From: Streptomyces sp. NBC_01198
Lineage (GTDB): Bacteria > Actinomycetota > Actinomycetes > Streptomycetales > Streptomycetaceae
DNA: 64,000 nucleotides
Reading direction: 5' to 3'
Assembly: GCF_036010485.1 (NCBI RefSeq)
Contig: NZ_CP108568.1
Coordinates: 3,479,001 to 3,543,000 of the forward strand
This document shows, piece after piece, positions 54,258 to 63,028 of the stretch. A program made the position numbers and the translations under genes. Under the pieces are notes generated by a model that had not been told where the DNA came from, ran no database searches, and worked only from the letters and a program-made list of their open reading frames with translations. The stretch's first letter is position 1. Every line of letters begins with the position of its first letter.

Positions 54258-55013
54258 TCAGCCCAGCAGCTGGGCCTCCAGCCGTACGGTCTGCCGGAAG
54301 GCCTGCTCCGATACGACGCCGCTCTTGCGGGTCTGGCTGACCAGCGCGACGGTGTCGCCCGCGGTCACGAAGGCGTAGCGGGTCATGGCGGCGCCGTACG
54401 GGACGGTCTCGCCGTAGCCGGAGACCGTCAGGCCCTTGGGGACCGTGCGGTCCACCAGGCTGCGGTCGCGCTGGTCGGTGGTGACGCCCTCCAGCGGCCT
54501 GGCGTCCGCGTCCGGCCCGACGATCTGGGCGTAGGCCGCCGAGATCGTCTGCAGCAGATACACCTCGGTCCTGGTGCCGTCCGGCATGGTCCAGGCGCGG
54601 GCCGCGATGTGGCGCAGCCCCTGCTCCTTGAGGAACAGCGCCTTCTGCGCGCCGCCCCCGCCGCTCATCACCTTCAGATACGTGGTCGGCGGGAGCCAGC
54701 CCTTCGCGCCGGGGAAGGCCGGATCGTCCACCGCGCCCTCGGGCAGCGGGATCAGCAGGGACCGGATGTCGGCGTAGTGGACGCCGCCGGGGTTGTGGGC
54801 GGTGTCCAGCGGGCGCGGCTTGCGCGCGGGCAGCTTCGGCAGCGCGAGCGGCGGGTACGTCCAGCGTCCGTCGTCCGGCGTCTTCAGGCCGGGGATCTCG
54901 GTGCGCTCCGGGCGCGTCACCGCGTAGGCCGTCCCGGCGCCGAAGACCGCGAAGACCAGCAGCACCGACGTCCAGCGCAGCGTGACCCGCACGCGGGGGC
55001 TGAGTGCGGGCAT
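54258..55013 (-). CDS. membrane-anchored protein of unknown function (1 of 3)
   Basis: A 251-residue protein: basic N-terminus, one transmembrane helix (about 14-31), then an external domain with VHYADIRSLLIPLPEGA, a pattern also seen in the next two genes. Its ATG overlaps the stop of the upstream gene by one base (TGATG). Last of a three-gene operon. Confidence 0.75.
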   Translation of the reverse strand: MPALSPRVRVTLRWTSVLLVFAVFGAGTAYAVTRPERTEIPGLKTPDDGRWTYPPLALPKLPARKPRPLDTAHNPGGVHYADIRSLLIPLPEGAVDDPAFPGAKGWLPPTTYLKVMSGGGGAQKALFLKEQGLRHIAARAWTMPDGTRTEVYLLQTISAAYAQIVGPDADARPLEGVTTDQRDRSLVDRTVPKGLTVSGYGETVPYGAAMTRYAFVTAGDTVALVSQTRKSGVVSEQAFRQTVRLEAQLLG

Positions 55014-55948
55014 CAGACTCCCTCCCCCGGTGCCTGGATCCGGTCGAGCTGGTCGGCCATGATCCGCGTGGCCTCGCTCTTCGTCAGCGGCGAGAGTCCC
55101 ATGACCTGGAACGTCACCATCAGATCCCCCTCGGTGGCCTGGCAGTACATCGCGTCGAGCCAGCTGAAGTCATGGCTGTCGTCGCTGCGGGCCGCGTCGC
55201 CCGGCAGCACGCAGACCGCGTGCGGGTGGCCGGGCACCGCGGGGCCCTTGTGGAAGACGTCGGAGCCCGCGCTGAGCTTGCGGAAGGCCTCGGGAGCCGC
55301 GCCCGCGGCCAGCTTGTTGCCGACCTGCACGATCGTGATGTCGTAGCTGACGCCGCCGCCGGCGCTGCGGAACGTCCGCAGGGCCGCGCCCTTGATGTGC
55401 ATGGCGTCCAGCTCGGCGTCGGCCTGCTTGCGCTCCTTCGCGCTGAGCTGGGCGCTGCCGTTGCCGCTCTCGGCCATCGCCTTGGCCTGGGCGGCGTCGA
55501 GGACGGTGTCGTTGCCGTACTGCTGGAAGTCCGGGCCGGGCCGCAGGGTCGGCCGCATCGGGAGCAGCAGCTCGCCGAGGTCGCCGTAGTGCGTGCCGCC
55601 GGCCGTCACGCCGTAGGACCTGCTGGCCGAGGGGGCCGGGGTGACCGTGGCCGCGGCCGCGGGCTTGCCGCCGCCGCTCCCGCCGCCGAAGAGGGCGTAG
55701 CCGCCGCCGGCCAGGGCCGCGACGGCCAGCAGCGCGCCGGCCACCAGCAGATCCCGCCGCTCCCGCGACCGCGCGGGCGGAACGGGCGCGCCGGGCGCGG
55801 GCCAGGACGGCGGCTCGTGATCGGGCAGGGGCGGCTCCACCGGGACCGGGGCGGCCGCGGGCAGCGGCTGGGCCGCAGGCAGGGGCGCGGGCTGGTGCTC
55901 GGGCTGGTGCTCGGGCAGGGGGGCCGGCTCCGGGTGCTGCTCGGTCAC
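55013..55948 (-). CDS. membrane-anchored protein of unknown function (2 of 3)
   Basis: A 311-residue protein: Pro/Glu/His-rich cytoplasmic N-terminus (about 1-75), one transmembrane helix (about 80-97), and an external domain with HYGDLGELLLPMRP, resembling the same position in its neighbours. GTG at 55948 overlaps the preceding stop by 4 nt. Cysteines in the external part could pair. Confidence 0.75.
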   Translation of the reverse strand: MTEQHPEPAPLPEHQPEHQPAPLPAAQPLPAAAPVPVEPPLPDHEPPSWPAPGAPVPPARSRERRDLLVAGALLAVAALAGGGYALFGGGSGGGKPAAAATVTPAPSASRSYGVTAGGTHYGDLGELLLPMRPTLRPGPDFQQYGNDTVLDAAQAKAMAESGNGSAQLSAKERKQADAELDAMHIKGAALRTFRSAGGGVSYDITIVQVGNKLAAGAAPEAFRKLSAGSDVFHKGPAVPGHPHAVCVLPGDAARSDDSHDFSWLDAMYCQATEGDLMVTFQVMGLSPLTKSEATRIMADQLDRIQAPGEGV

Positions 55949-56769
55949 ATCCGCTCCAGCTGCTTCGTGATCACGGACATGACGGCGTTCCGCGACACCG
56001 GGTGGACCGCGGACACGTAGACCTCCACGTAGATGTTGCCGACCCGGGCCAGCCCGATGCCGACGTAGACCTTCAGGCCGTGGGCCTCCTCGTACGGCTC
56101 CGACGACGGCATGACCTCGCCGTCCAGGGTGCCGGGAACGGGGGTGGCGTAGTCCTGGTGGTCGCCGTCGCCCGCCTCGTTCTCCCGCAGCATGTCCGAG
56201 GTGTACGGGCTCTCCTCGTCGCGGAACTGCGTGAGGCCGATCTCGGTGTCGGTGACGTCGGCCTTGCCCACCGACCAGCGGGCGACCGCCGCCCGGCGGA
56301 ATCCGCTCTGCCCCAGCTCGGTGAACTCCGCGGCCGGGTCGCCCCACTTCTCCGCCACCTCGGCCTGCGTCAGCCAGACGCGCTCCCGCTGCTCGGCCCC
56401 CTTGGGCGTCGGCAGGATCAGCTTGAGCAGGTCGCCGTCGTAGACCGCGCTCCGGTCGTCGGCGACCTTGGGCGCGGGCCCGGCCGGGGCCGCACCTTTC
56501 GGCTGGGCGGGAGCGGCGGCGACCAGCGGCGGCAGCGGGGTGGGCGTGCGCCCGCGCTGCACCTGGTAGCCGGCGCCCGCGCCGGCCAGCACGCCGAGCA
56601 CCGCCGCGGCGGCGAGGACCAGGGTCAGCCGCCCGCGGGCCATCGGCCGGTACGGCTCGGGCGGCGGCGGGACCGAGGACGAGACAAGCTCGGGTTCGAG
56701 CAGCGGGAAGGGGGGCGCGTCCCCGTCGTGACCCGCTTCACGGCGTGGCTCGCCGTCGATCTGCTGCAA
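55945..56769 (-). CDS. membrane-anchored protein of unknown function (3 of 3)
   Basis: A 274-residue protein: acidic/Pro-rich N-terminus, one transmembrane helix (about 45-67), and an external domain with YDGDLLKLILPTPKGAEQ. First gene of the operon. The shared layout (disordered tail, single helix, beta-rich external domain with an LxxLLLP-like segment) suggests three paralogues acting together at the cell surface. Confidence 0.75.
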   Translation of the reverse strand: MQQIDGEPRREAGHDGDAPPFPLLEPELVSSSVPPPPEPYRPMARGRLTLVLAAAAVLGVLAGAGAGYQVQRGRTPTPLPPLVAAAPAQPKGAAPAGPAPKVADDRSAVYDGDLLKLILPTPKGAEQRERVWLTQAEVAEKWGDPAAEFTELGQSGFRRAAVARWSVGKADVTDTEIGLTQFRDEESPYTSDMLRENEAGDGDHQDYATPVPGTLDGEVMPSSEPYEEAHGLKVYVGIGLARVGNIYVEVYVSAVHPVSRNAVMSVITKQLERM

Positions 56770-56916
56770 GGAAGCCCCCCAGGCGAATGGCGCACACGCT
56801 TGCGATCGGTGGCACGCGGATTCGTATTATGTCCAGCCGGCTCGCTGTGGCCGTACCGGTTTTCGCCCGGCGGGACGTGACCTGTGCCACAACGTTGCAC
56901 CCCCTACGCTGGGCGG

Positions 56917-57279
56917 ATGGCGAAGAAGCTCGTGATCAAGGTGACGGCGGGCGCGGACGCGCCCGAGCGGTGCTCGCAGGCGTTCACGGTGGCGGCGGTC
57001 GCGGTGGCAAGCGGCGTGGAGGTGTCGCTGTGGCTGACCGGTGAGTCGGCGTGGTTCGCGCTGCCGGGGCGGGCGGCGGAGTTCGAACTGCCGCACTCCG
57101 CACCGCTGCCCGACCTGATCGACGCGGTGCTGGCCGCCGGCAGCGTCACCCTGTGCACGCAGTGCGCGGCCCGCCGTGACATCGTCGAGAAGGACGTCAT
57201 CGCCGGGGTGCGGATCGCGGGTGCGCAGCTCTTCGTCAGCGAGATCATGCCGGACGGCGTGCAGGCGCTGGTCTACTGA
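56917..57279 (+). CDS. DsrE-family protein
   Basis: A 120-residue DsrE/YchN-fold protein with MAKKLVIKVTAGADAPERC and CTQCAARRDIVEKDVIAGVR; the Cys pair may be redox or sulfur-transfer active. In Streptomyces it lies near the DUF3099/DUF1416 and sulfurtransferase genes, suggesting sulfur metabolism. Confidence 0.82.
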   Translation: MAKKLVIKVTAGADAPERCSQAFTVAAVAVASGVEVSLWLTGESAWFALPGRAAEFELPHSAPLPDLIDAVLAAGSVTLCTQCAARRDIVEKDVIAGVRIAGAQLFVSEIMPDGVQALVY

Positions 57280-57309
57280 GCCCGGCTCAGGAAGCGGCCG
57301 CCTCCGCGG

Positions 57310-57603
57310 TCAGCGGCGGCGGTCCTTGCGGCTCTTGCCCTCCAGCTCGTCCCACCACGCATCGGACTCCGGGTCACCGGTGCGCACGTCGCGGTCCTTG
57401 TCGGCCGGTTCGTCGAACCACCGCTCGTGGGGGCCGCGCCGGTTCGCGACGATCGCCGCGACCGGGGGGATGACCATGGCCACCAGGCACATGCCGACGG
57501 CGGCAGGCAGCGACCAGATGCGCACGACTGTCCACGCCATGACGAACAGCACCAGACAGGTGCCCATCATGGCGAAATACCAGTGACGGCGTCGTGCGTC
57601 CAC
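57310..57603 (-). CDS. DUF3099-family membrane protein
   Basis: A 97-residue protein with two helices (about 9-27 and 34-51) and an acidic/basic tail with WWDELEGKSRKDRRR. Matches the DUF3099 pattern; function unknown. GTG at 57603. Confidence 0.8.
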   Translation of the reverse strand: MDARRRHWYFAMMGTCLVLFVMAWTVVRIWSLPAAVGMCLVAMVIPPVAAIVANRRGPHERWFDEPADKDRDVRTGDPESDAWWDELEGKSRKDRRR

Positions 57604-57734
57604 ACCTCAACGGTACGTCCGCCAGGCGGATACCGAAACAGCTCGGACGGCCCGCACGCGGCGGGCAGCGCGGAGGGCCGCACCCTCTTGCGCGGGGTGC
57701 GGCCCTCCCGGCGGATCCGCCGCTGACGGGGAGG

Positions 57735-58025
57735 TCAGACGGCGATGGCCACCTCGGCCGCGGTGCCCTGCTGGGCGACGACCGTACGGTCCACCGTGGC
57801 GCCGGGGACCAGCGCGCGCAGCGTCCAGGTGCCGGGCGCCGCAAAGAAGCGGAACTGCCCGGTCGCCGAGGTCGGCACCTCGGCGGTGAACTCGCCGCCG
57901 CCGTCCAGCAGTCGAACGTACCCGCTGACCGGCTCGCCGTCGCGGGTCACCGACCCCTGGATGATGGTCTCGCCCGCCACGTCAACTCCTGCAAGGTCAG
58001 GCCCACCGGCCTTCGCTCCACACAT
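57735..58025 (-). CDS. DUF1416-family protein, sulfurtransferase partner
   Basis: A 96-residue beta-sandwich-like protein starting MCGAKAGGPDLAGVDVAGET. In actinobacteria it is encoded immediately downstream of the CysA-type thiosulfate sulfurtransferase, as here (22 nt apart). Probably an accessory; no catalytic residue is clear apart from Cys2. Confidence 0.85.
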   Translation of the reverse strand: MCGAKAGGPDLAGVDVAGETIIQGSVTRDGEPVSGYVRLLDGGGEFTAEVPTSATGQFRFFAAPGTWTLRALVPGATVDRTVVAQQGTAAEVAIAV

Positions 58026-58046
58026 TGCGACTCACCCCTCCGGATC

Positions 58047-58883
58047 TCAGTTGGCGCCGAGCTCGATCGGCACGCCCACCAGCGAGCCGTACTCCGTCCA
58101 GGAGCCGTCGTAGTTCTTCACGTTGTCCTGGTCGAGCAGCTCGTGCAGCACGAACCAGGTCAGCGCGGAGCGCTCGCCGATCCGGCAGTAGGCGATGGTG
58201 TCCTTGGCCAGGTCGACGCTCTCGTCCTGGTAGAGCTGGACCAGCTCGGCGTCGGACTTGAAGGTGCCGTCGTCGTTGGCGTTCTTCGACCACGGGATGT
58301 TGCGGGCGCTCGGCACGTGGCCGGGGCGCTGCGACTGCTCCTGCGGGAGGTGGGCCGGGGCGAGCAGCTTGCCGGAGAACTCGTCGGGCGAGCGCACGTC
58401 GACCAGGTTCAGCGTGCCGATCGCGGCGACGACGTCGTCACGGAACGCGCGGATCGCGGTGTTCTGCGGCTTCGCCTTGTAGTCGGTGGCGGCGCGCTCG
58501 GGCACGGCGGCGACCAGGTCGCGCGAGTCCAGCTCCCACTTCTTGCGGCCGCCGTCGAGCAGCTTGACCGCCTCGTGGCCGTAGAGCTTGAAGTACCAGT
58601 ACGCGTAGGACGCGAACCAGTTGTTGTTGCCGCCGTAGAGGACGACGGTGTCGTCGTTCGCGATGCCCTTGGCGGACAGCAGAGCCTCGAAGCCCGCCTG
58701 GTCCACGAAGTCGCGACGGACCGGGTCCTGGAGGTCCTTCTTCCAGTCGATGCGGACGGCGTTCTTGATGTGGTTCTTGTCGTAGGCCGAGGTGTCCTCG
58801 TCCACCTCGACGATGACCACCTTGGGGTCGTCGATGTGGGACTCGACCCAGTCGGCGTCGACCAGGACGTCACTGCGGCTCAT
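58047..58883 (-). CDS. cysA: thiosulfate sulfurtransferase (rhodanese, CysA type)
   Basis: A 278-residue tandem-rhodanese protein; the catalytic Cys lies in AYCRIGERSALTWF in the C-terminal domain, and the N-terminal domain (VLVDADWVESHIDDPKVVIV) is inactive. It moves sulfane sulfur from thiosulfate to acceptors. ATG at 58883. A 26-residue leader ORF lies upstream (59045-59125). The name follows actinobacterial usage and is not the sulfate-permease CysA. Confidence 0.92.
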   Translation of the reverse strand: MSRSDVLVDADWVESHIDDPKVVIVEVDEDTSAYDKNHIKNAVRIDWKKDLQDPVRRDFVDQAGFEALLSAKGIANDDTVVLYGGNNNWFASYAYWYFKLYGHEAVKLLDGGRKKWELDSRDLVAAVPERAATDYKAKPQNTAIRAFRDDVVAAIGTLNLVDVRSPDEFSGKLLAPAHLPQEQSQRPGHVPSARNIPWSKNANDDGTFKSDAELVQLYQDESVDLAKDTIAYCRIGERSALTWFVLHELLDQDNVKNYDGSWTEYGSLVGVPIELGAN

Positions 58884-59044
58884 GCTGTTCTCCTCCGGGG
58901 CAGTACGGATGCTGCGGTTGCGCGACGCGCGGGGTGCGATGCGGTGCGGGGCGGTCGGGCGGCTCGCCCGGCGCTCCACGGCACGGGGCAGGCAGGCTGC
59001 GCCGGGGCCCTTGGGCCGGCTTCGGCACGGGGAGGCTGCCGCCC

Positions 59045-59125
59045 CTAGGGCATGCGACAGAGCATGGCGGCGACGCGGCACAGGTCGACTGCCCGCCGCT
59101 TCGTGAGATCCGCCTGTCGCTTCAT
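59045..59125 (-). CDS. 26-residue leader peptide, LTKRRAVDLCR type
   Basis: ATG at 59125, TAG at 59045-59047. It reads MKRQADLTKRRAVDLCRVAA, then MLCRMP. Short ORFs with the RRAVDLCR core and cysteine codons are a recognised actinobacterial class found upstream of sulfur genes; cysteine-dependent attenuation is the usual proposal. It lies about 160 nt upstream of the sulfurtransferase on the same strand. Confidence 0.8.
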   Translation of the reverse strand: MKRQADLTKRRAVDLCRVAAMLCRMP

Positions 59126-59252
59126 GAGTCCCGATCGTAGGGAAATGAACCCGTAGGTGTCACCGGCGTGTCACATCGCAAGACGAGATTGTCCGCATGT
59201 CGGACACCACCTCGGCCCCCGCCGACCTCCCGGGGGCCGCTTCCCCCGTGTC

Positions 59253-59954
59253 TCAGCTGGCGAGAGTCACGTGCTTCCCGCCCGCGGCCACCGATATGCC
59301 GTCCGCCGTGGGCGTCACCGCGGTCAGCGAGATCCCGGCGGGCAGGTGGGTCAGCTGGCTCTGGAAGTCGATCTGCTGCCTGACGTTGTCCTCCAGGCCG
59401 AGCGCGGTCAGCTCCTTGGGCAGCTTCTGGGCGTGCAGCCCTATGACGTCCGCGCCCTGCACGGTCACCTCGCTGAGCACGCTGATCTTCGCGTCGATGC
59501 CGGGGATGCTCCCGGTCAGCTTCACCATCGCCTTGCCGTCCGCGGCGGTGCCCGCGGAGGACACCGTCACCCCGGGAGGCGCGGCCTTGGACAGGTCCGC
59601 GTAGGTGATGAAGGCCTCGCCGTCCGCGCTGTCGGCGATCGCGGTGCGGTAGCCGTTGGAGAACTTCACCCCGTGCAGGTCGGCCTGGAAGGTCGCGATC
59701 CGCAGCGTCTTCCCGCCGCCGCCCGCCGCGATGTCCTCCGCCTTGATCGAGACGTCGTCCAGCTTGCCGAAGGCGGCCTGGGTCAGGAACGGGAAGCCCT
59801 TGATCGTCACCTTGGGCCTGTGGTCGAGCCCCTCGGTGGCCTGAGCCCGTTCCGCCGCCTTGTTCTGTGCCACCGAGACCGCGATCCGGTCCGCGGCGAC
59901 GAACAGGCCGCCGAGGACCACCACCACGACCAGGACTATCCGCCACGCTCGCAT
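59253..59954 (-). CDS. DUF2993-family exported protein
   Basis: A 233-residue protein with an N-terminal signal anchor (RIVLVVVVVLGGLFVAADRI) and a beta-rich domain with KVTIKGFPFLTQAAFGKLDD, typical of DUF2993 (LmeA-like). Mycobacterial LmeA helps lipomannan synthesis; the Streptomyces role is unknown. ATG at 59954. Confidence 0.85.
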   Translation of the reverse strand: MRAWRIVLVVVVVLGGLFVAADRIAVSVAQNKAAERAQATEGLDHRPKVTIKGFPFLTQAAFGKLDDVSIKAEDIAAGGGGKTLRIATFQADLHGVKFSNGYRTAIADSADGEAFITYADLSKAAPPGVTVSSAGTAADGKAMVKLTGSIPGIDAKISVLSEVTVQGADVIGLHAQKLPKELTALGLEDNVRQQIDFQSQLTHLPAGISLTAVTPTADGISVAAGGKHVTLAS

Positions 59955-60070
59955 GTGCCCGTACTCCCCCACTCGATCCGCCCCCGACTTCCGCAACGCC
60001 TGACGGGCGGCACGGGGTCCGCGGTTCCCCGCGGGACCGATCCGTTACCTGTGGATATCCGGGGAAGCGC

Positions 60071-61516
60071 TCAGGTCAGGGCCCGGCCCAGAGCGTAGAC
60101 GACGGGGGCCGCGGCGGTGAGGGGGAGGGCCACACCGGCGGTGAAGTGGACGAACCGCGACGGGAAGTCGTAGCTGGCCACCCGCAGCCCGATCAGGGCG
60201 CAGGCGCCGCAGCACACCGCGAGCAGGATGCCGTCGCCGGTACCGAGGCCGTCGGCGCCGCCGGTGAGTGCGCCGGTGGCCGCCGCCGCCAGCAGGGCGG
60301 TCAGCAGCGACAGCGGCTCGCCCGGCAGCGGCAGGGCGCGCACCAGCGTCGCGGCGGCCACCGCGACGGCGCCCACCACCACCGGGTCGCTGCCCGCGCC
60401 GGAGACCGCGGCCGCCAGGTAACCGCAGGCCAGCACGGTGACCAGGGTCGACGCGGAGGTCGCGGTCAGCGAGGAGAGGCGTTCCTCGGCGCTGCCGTGG
60501 TGGCGGAGCTGCAGCACCAGGACCAGCAGCAGCCAGACCCCGAGGGTGCCGACCACCACCTCGGGCGCGTGGTCGCCGTCCGCGGCCAGCATCCCGACGT
60601 CGGCGGTCACCCCGGCGAGGAAGGCCAGCACGATGCCCTGGCGGGCGGGCCACATGCCGTTGAGCCGGAACCAGCCGGCCGCCGTGACCGCCTGCAGCAG
60701 CACCAGGAAGGCCGTCAGGCCCGGCTTGCCGAGCGCGGCGCCGCCCGCGAGCAGCAGACCGAGCGCCGCGGTGAGCGCGGCGGGCTGGATGCCGGGCGCG
60801 ATGATCGGCGAGCCGGTCCGCCCGTCGGGGCGCACCGGGGCGGTCCTGGCGCCCGCCCGGCGGGCGGCCCGGCCGCCCGGGAGGGGCGCCGCGGGCTCGT
60901 CCTCGATCACCGGCAGGACGGCGGTGTGCTCGACGCCCTGCGGTTCCGCCGGGTAGGCCTGCGGGTCGGCGTAGGCGTGGGCGGGCTGCTGCTGCCACCC
61001 GGCGCCCCCGGCCTCGTACGCCGGGGCCGCCTCCGCGGGATACGCGGCCTGCGGTGCGGCGGCCGGCTCCCAGCCGCCCTGCGGGTACTCCTGCGGCGCA
61101 GCCCACGGGTGGGCGGCCGGCGGTGTCGCGCCCCAGCCGTCCCCGCCGGCGGGGACCCCGTATGCCTGGCCGTCCTGGGCGGGGGCGTGGCCCGACCAGT
61201 CGTCGCCGGTCGGCGGTGCGCCGTAGCCGCCGTCCTGGCCCTGCTGCGGGGGCGGCGCGGCGTGCAGCGGCTCGGGGACGTAGGTCCCGTCGGTGCCGTA
61301 GGGGGCGGGCCCGGCGCCGTACGCCTGGTCGTCGCGACCGTAGGGGGCCGGTCCGGCGCCGTAGCCCTGGTCGTCGCGGCCGTACGCGGCCGGTCCGTTG
61401 CCGTACGCCTGGTCGTCGCGGCCGTACGCGGCCGGTCCGTTGCCGTACGCCTGGTCGTCGTGGCCGCGGCCCTGGCCGCGGCCCTCGCCGTACTCGTACT
61501 CGCCGTGGTCGCTCAC
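60071..61516 (-). CDS. polytopic membrane protein with repetitive hydrophilic N-terminus
   Basis: A 481-residue protein. Residues 1-240 are disordered and contain four copies of a 14-residue YGRDDQAYGNGPAA-like repeat near the start; residues about 255-481 have about eight hydrophobic helices. Conserved in Streptomyces; function unknown. GTG at 61516 overlaps the stop of the MoaD-like gene by 4 nt. Confidence 0.75.
   Translation of the reverse strand: MSDHGEYEYGEGRGQGRGHDDQAYGNGPAAYGRDDQAYGNGPAAYGRDDQGYGAGPAPYGRDDQAYGAGPAPYGTDGTYVPEPLHAAPPPQQGQDGGYGAPPTGDDWSGHAPAQDGQAYGVPAGGDGWGATPPAAHPWAAPQEYPQGGWEPAAAPQAAYPAEAAPAYEAGGAGWQQQPAHAYADPQAYPAEPQGVEHTAVLPVIEDEPAAPLPGGRAARRAGARTAPVRPDGRTGSPIIAPGIQPAALTAALGLLLAGGAALGKPGLTAFLVLLQAVTAAGWFRLNGMWPARQGIVLAFLAGVTADVGMLAADGDHAPEVVVGTLGVWLLLVLVLQLRHHGSAEERLSSLTATSASTLVTVLACGYLAAAVSGAGSDPVVVGAVAVAAATLVRALPLPGEPLSLLTALLAAAATGALTGGADGLGTGDGILLAVCCGACALIGLRVASYDFPSRFVHFTAGVALPLTAAAPVVYALGRALT
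61290..61460 (-). repeat. 42-bp coding tandem repeat in the membrane-protein gene
   Basis: Four nearly identical 42-bp units encode the 14-residue YGRDDQAYGNGPAA-type repeat. Identity at DNA level suggests recent expansion; copy number may vary between strains. Confidence 0.75.
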
Positions 61517-61806
61517 GCGGACCCCCCGGCGAAGGGCGGCAGCACCTCGACGGTGCCGCGGTCGGGCAGCGGCACCTCGGTGTGGTCGCGGGTGCCGACC
61601 GGGTGGCCGTCCACCAGGAAGGAGCAGCGCAGCAGCACGCGGGCGAAGTCGGGCTGCCCGGCGTGCCGCTGCCGGGCGGCGGCCAGCGCGTCGGCGAGCG
61701 TGGCCGCGCGGTACGGCTCCTCCGCCGTGCCCGCGGCGGCCTTGGCGGCGGCCCAGTAGCGGATCGTGCCCGCCGCCGGGCGCGCGGCCGTGTCGGTTGC
61801 AGCCAT
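61513..61806 (-). CDS. MoaD/ThiS-like beta-grasp protein
   Basis: A 97-residue ubiquitin-like protein (GTIRYWAAAKAAAGTAEEPY, then VEVLPPFAGGSA). Active sulfur carriers end in Gly-Gly; here two residues (Ser-Ala) follow the GG, so activation would need trimming or the protein is not a carrier. It is coupled to the downstream membrane protein. ATG at 61806. Confidence 0.78.
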   Translation of the reverse strand: MAATDTAARPAAGTIRYWAAAKAAAGTAEEPYRAATLADALAAARQRHAGQPDFARVLLRCSFLVDGHPVGTRDHTEVPLPDRGTVEVLPPFAGGSA

Positions 61807-61949
61807 CGCGGCTCCGTCCCCTCGTCCTTCGTGGTGCCTGTCGTGCCTGTGCCGGTGCGGTGCGTACGGTGCCGGTCCCGGGGCCGTGCCGCCGGCCGTC
61901 ATATGCCCGGCACACCGCCGCGAGCCGCCTCCATCATGGACCGTCCGCG

Positions 61950-62777
61950 TCACCGCGCTCCAACACGGGCGGTCAGCCAGTCGCCGATCCGGCCGAGCAG
62001 GGCCGCGTCCGCGGCGTTCTCCGCGTGCCCGAAACCGGGCTCGATCCACAGCTCGGCGCCGCCCTCACCGGCGGCGGCGGCGAGCGAGTGCGGGTGGTCC
62101 AGCGGGAAGTAGCCGTCGCGGTCGCCGTGCACGATCAGCAGCGGCGTCGGCACGATGTACGGCACCGACTCCACCGGGGAGCGCGGCACCGGGTCCCAGT
62201 CGGCCGGGTGGATCCGGGTGCGCAGGCCCAGCCGGGAGACCAGCCGCCCCGTGGGCCTGGTCACCACCCAGTGCAGCCGGCGCATCGGCGCCGTACCGCG
62301 GTAGTACCAGCGGGCGGGCGAGCTGACCGAGACCACCGCGTCGACCGGCGACAGGCCCGCGTCGGGGTCGGCGCCCGCGTGCCGCAGCACCACCGAGGCG
62401 CCCATCGAGAAGCCGACCACCGCCACCCGGGCGTAGCCGAGCCGCCGCGCCCAGCGCACCGCCGCGTCCAGGTCGAGCACCTCGCGGTCGCCGACCGTGG
62501 AGTGGCCGCCGGAGCGGCCGTGCCCGCGGAAGGAGAACGTCAGCACTCCGCCGCTGCGGCGGAGCACCGCGGCGGCCCGGCGGACCGCGGGCCGCTCCAG
62601 GGCGCCGGTGAAGCCGTGCGCGACGACGATGGCCAGATCGCGTCCACCATCGGCGGCACGCAGGTGTTCGGCTTCGATCGCTATACCGTCGGACGTCAAC
62701 AGAACCGCGCTCCGGCCACCCGAAGTGAGCGGTGAAACACAGAAACGCATGTCCTCGGCCTCGGCAGCGCTGTCCAT
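61950..62777 (-). CDS. alpha/beta hydrolase
   Basis: A 275-residue protein: oxyanion segment VAHGFTGALERPAVR, nucleophile elbow VVGFSMGASVVLRH, acid VHGDRDGYFP and His in PGFGHAENA. Substrate unknown. It is divergent from the glnR operon in all features of layout. ATG at 62777. Confidence 0.85.
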   Translation of the reverse strand: MDSAAEAEDMRFCVSPLTSGGRSAVLLTSDGIAIEAEHLRAADGGRDLAIVVAHGFTGALERPAVRRAAAVLRRSGGVLTFSFRGHGRSGGHSTVGDREVLDLDAAVRWARRLGYARVAVVGFSMGASVVLRHAGADPDAGLSPVDAVVSVSSPARWYYRGTAPMRRLHWVVTRPTGRLVSRLGLRTRIHPADWDPVPRSPVESVPYIVPTPLLIVHGDRDGYFPLDHPHSLAAAAGEGGAELWIEPGFGHAENAADAALLGRIGDWLTARVGAR

Positions 62778-62799
62778 GTGGGCTATTCTTCCGTGCAAG

Positions 62800-62850
62800 A
62801 GGACCTGGGCAATGCCGCCCCCGGGTCCTTTCGTGCTTTTCCGCACGAAA
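62800..62850 (+). promoter_or_regulatory. two hairpins in the glnR leader region
   Basis: AGGACC (62800-62805) pairs with GGTCCT (62824-62829), with inner GGG/CCC pairs; then TTTCGTGC (62829-62836) pairs perfectly with GCACGAAA (62843-62850). They lie between the divergent hydrolase and the small ORF. They could be an attenuator, a terminator or a protein-binding dyad. Confidence 0.5.
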
Positions 62851-62887
62851 TCTGCCGTCCTCGCAGGCACCGAGGAGGAGTTCGAAA

Positions 62888-63028
62888 ATGAGCCAGTCCC
62901 ACCCACCTGGCCGGTCCGTCGTGGCAACGCCGCCGCCTGATGTCCTCCACGATGTGCTGGACGACACATTGCCGAGCACGATCGACCACATCCTCGATGC
63001 CCGCACGACCGACGGGAGCCCCCGGTGA
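62888..63028 (+). CDS. 46-residue ORF coupled to glnR
   Basis: ATG at 62888 after GAGGAGG (spacing 9); its TGA overlaps the glnR GTG (GTGA, 63025-63028). It reads [20 protein letters not shown], then [18 protein letters not shown]. The product is acidic and partly helical. The strict coupling suggests a role in glnR translation or a conserved micro-protein. Confidence 0.6.
   Translation: MSQSHPPGRSVVATPPPDVLHDVLDDTLPSTIDHILDARTTDGSPR

Noticed and set aside
59867..61759. 630-codon plus-strand frame opposite the DUF2993 and membrane-protein genes
   Set aside because: GC-driven shadow of minus-strand genes with clear membrane and beta-grasp features.
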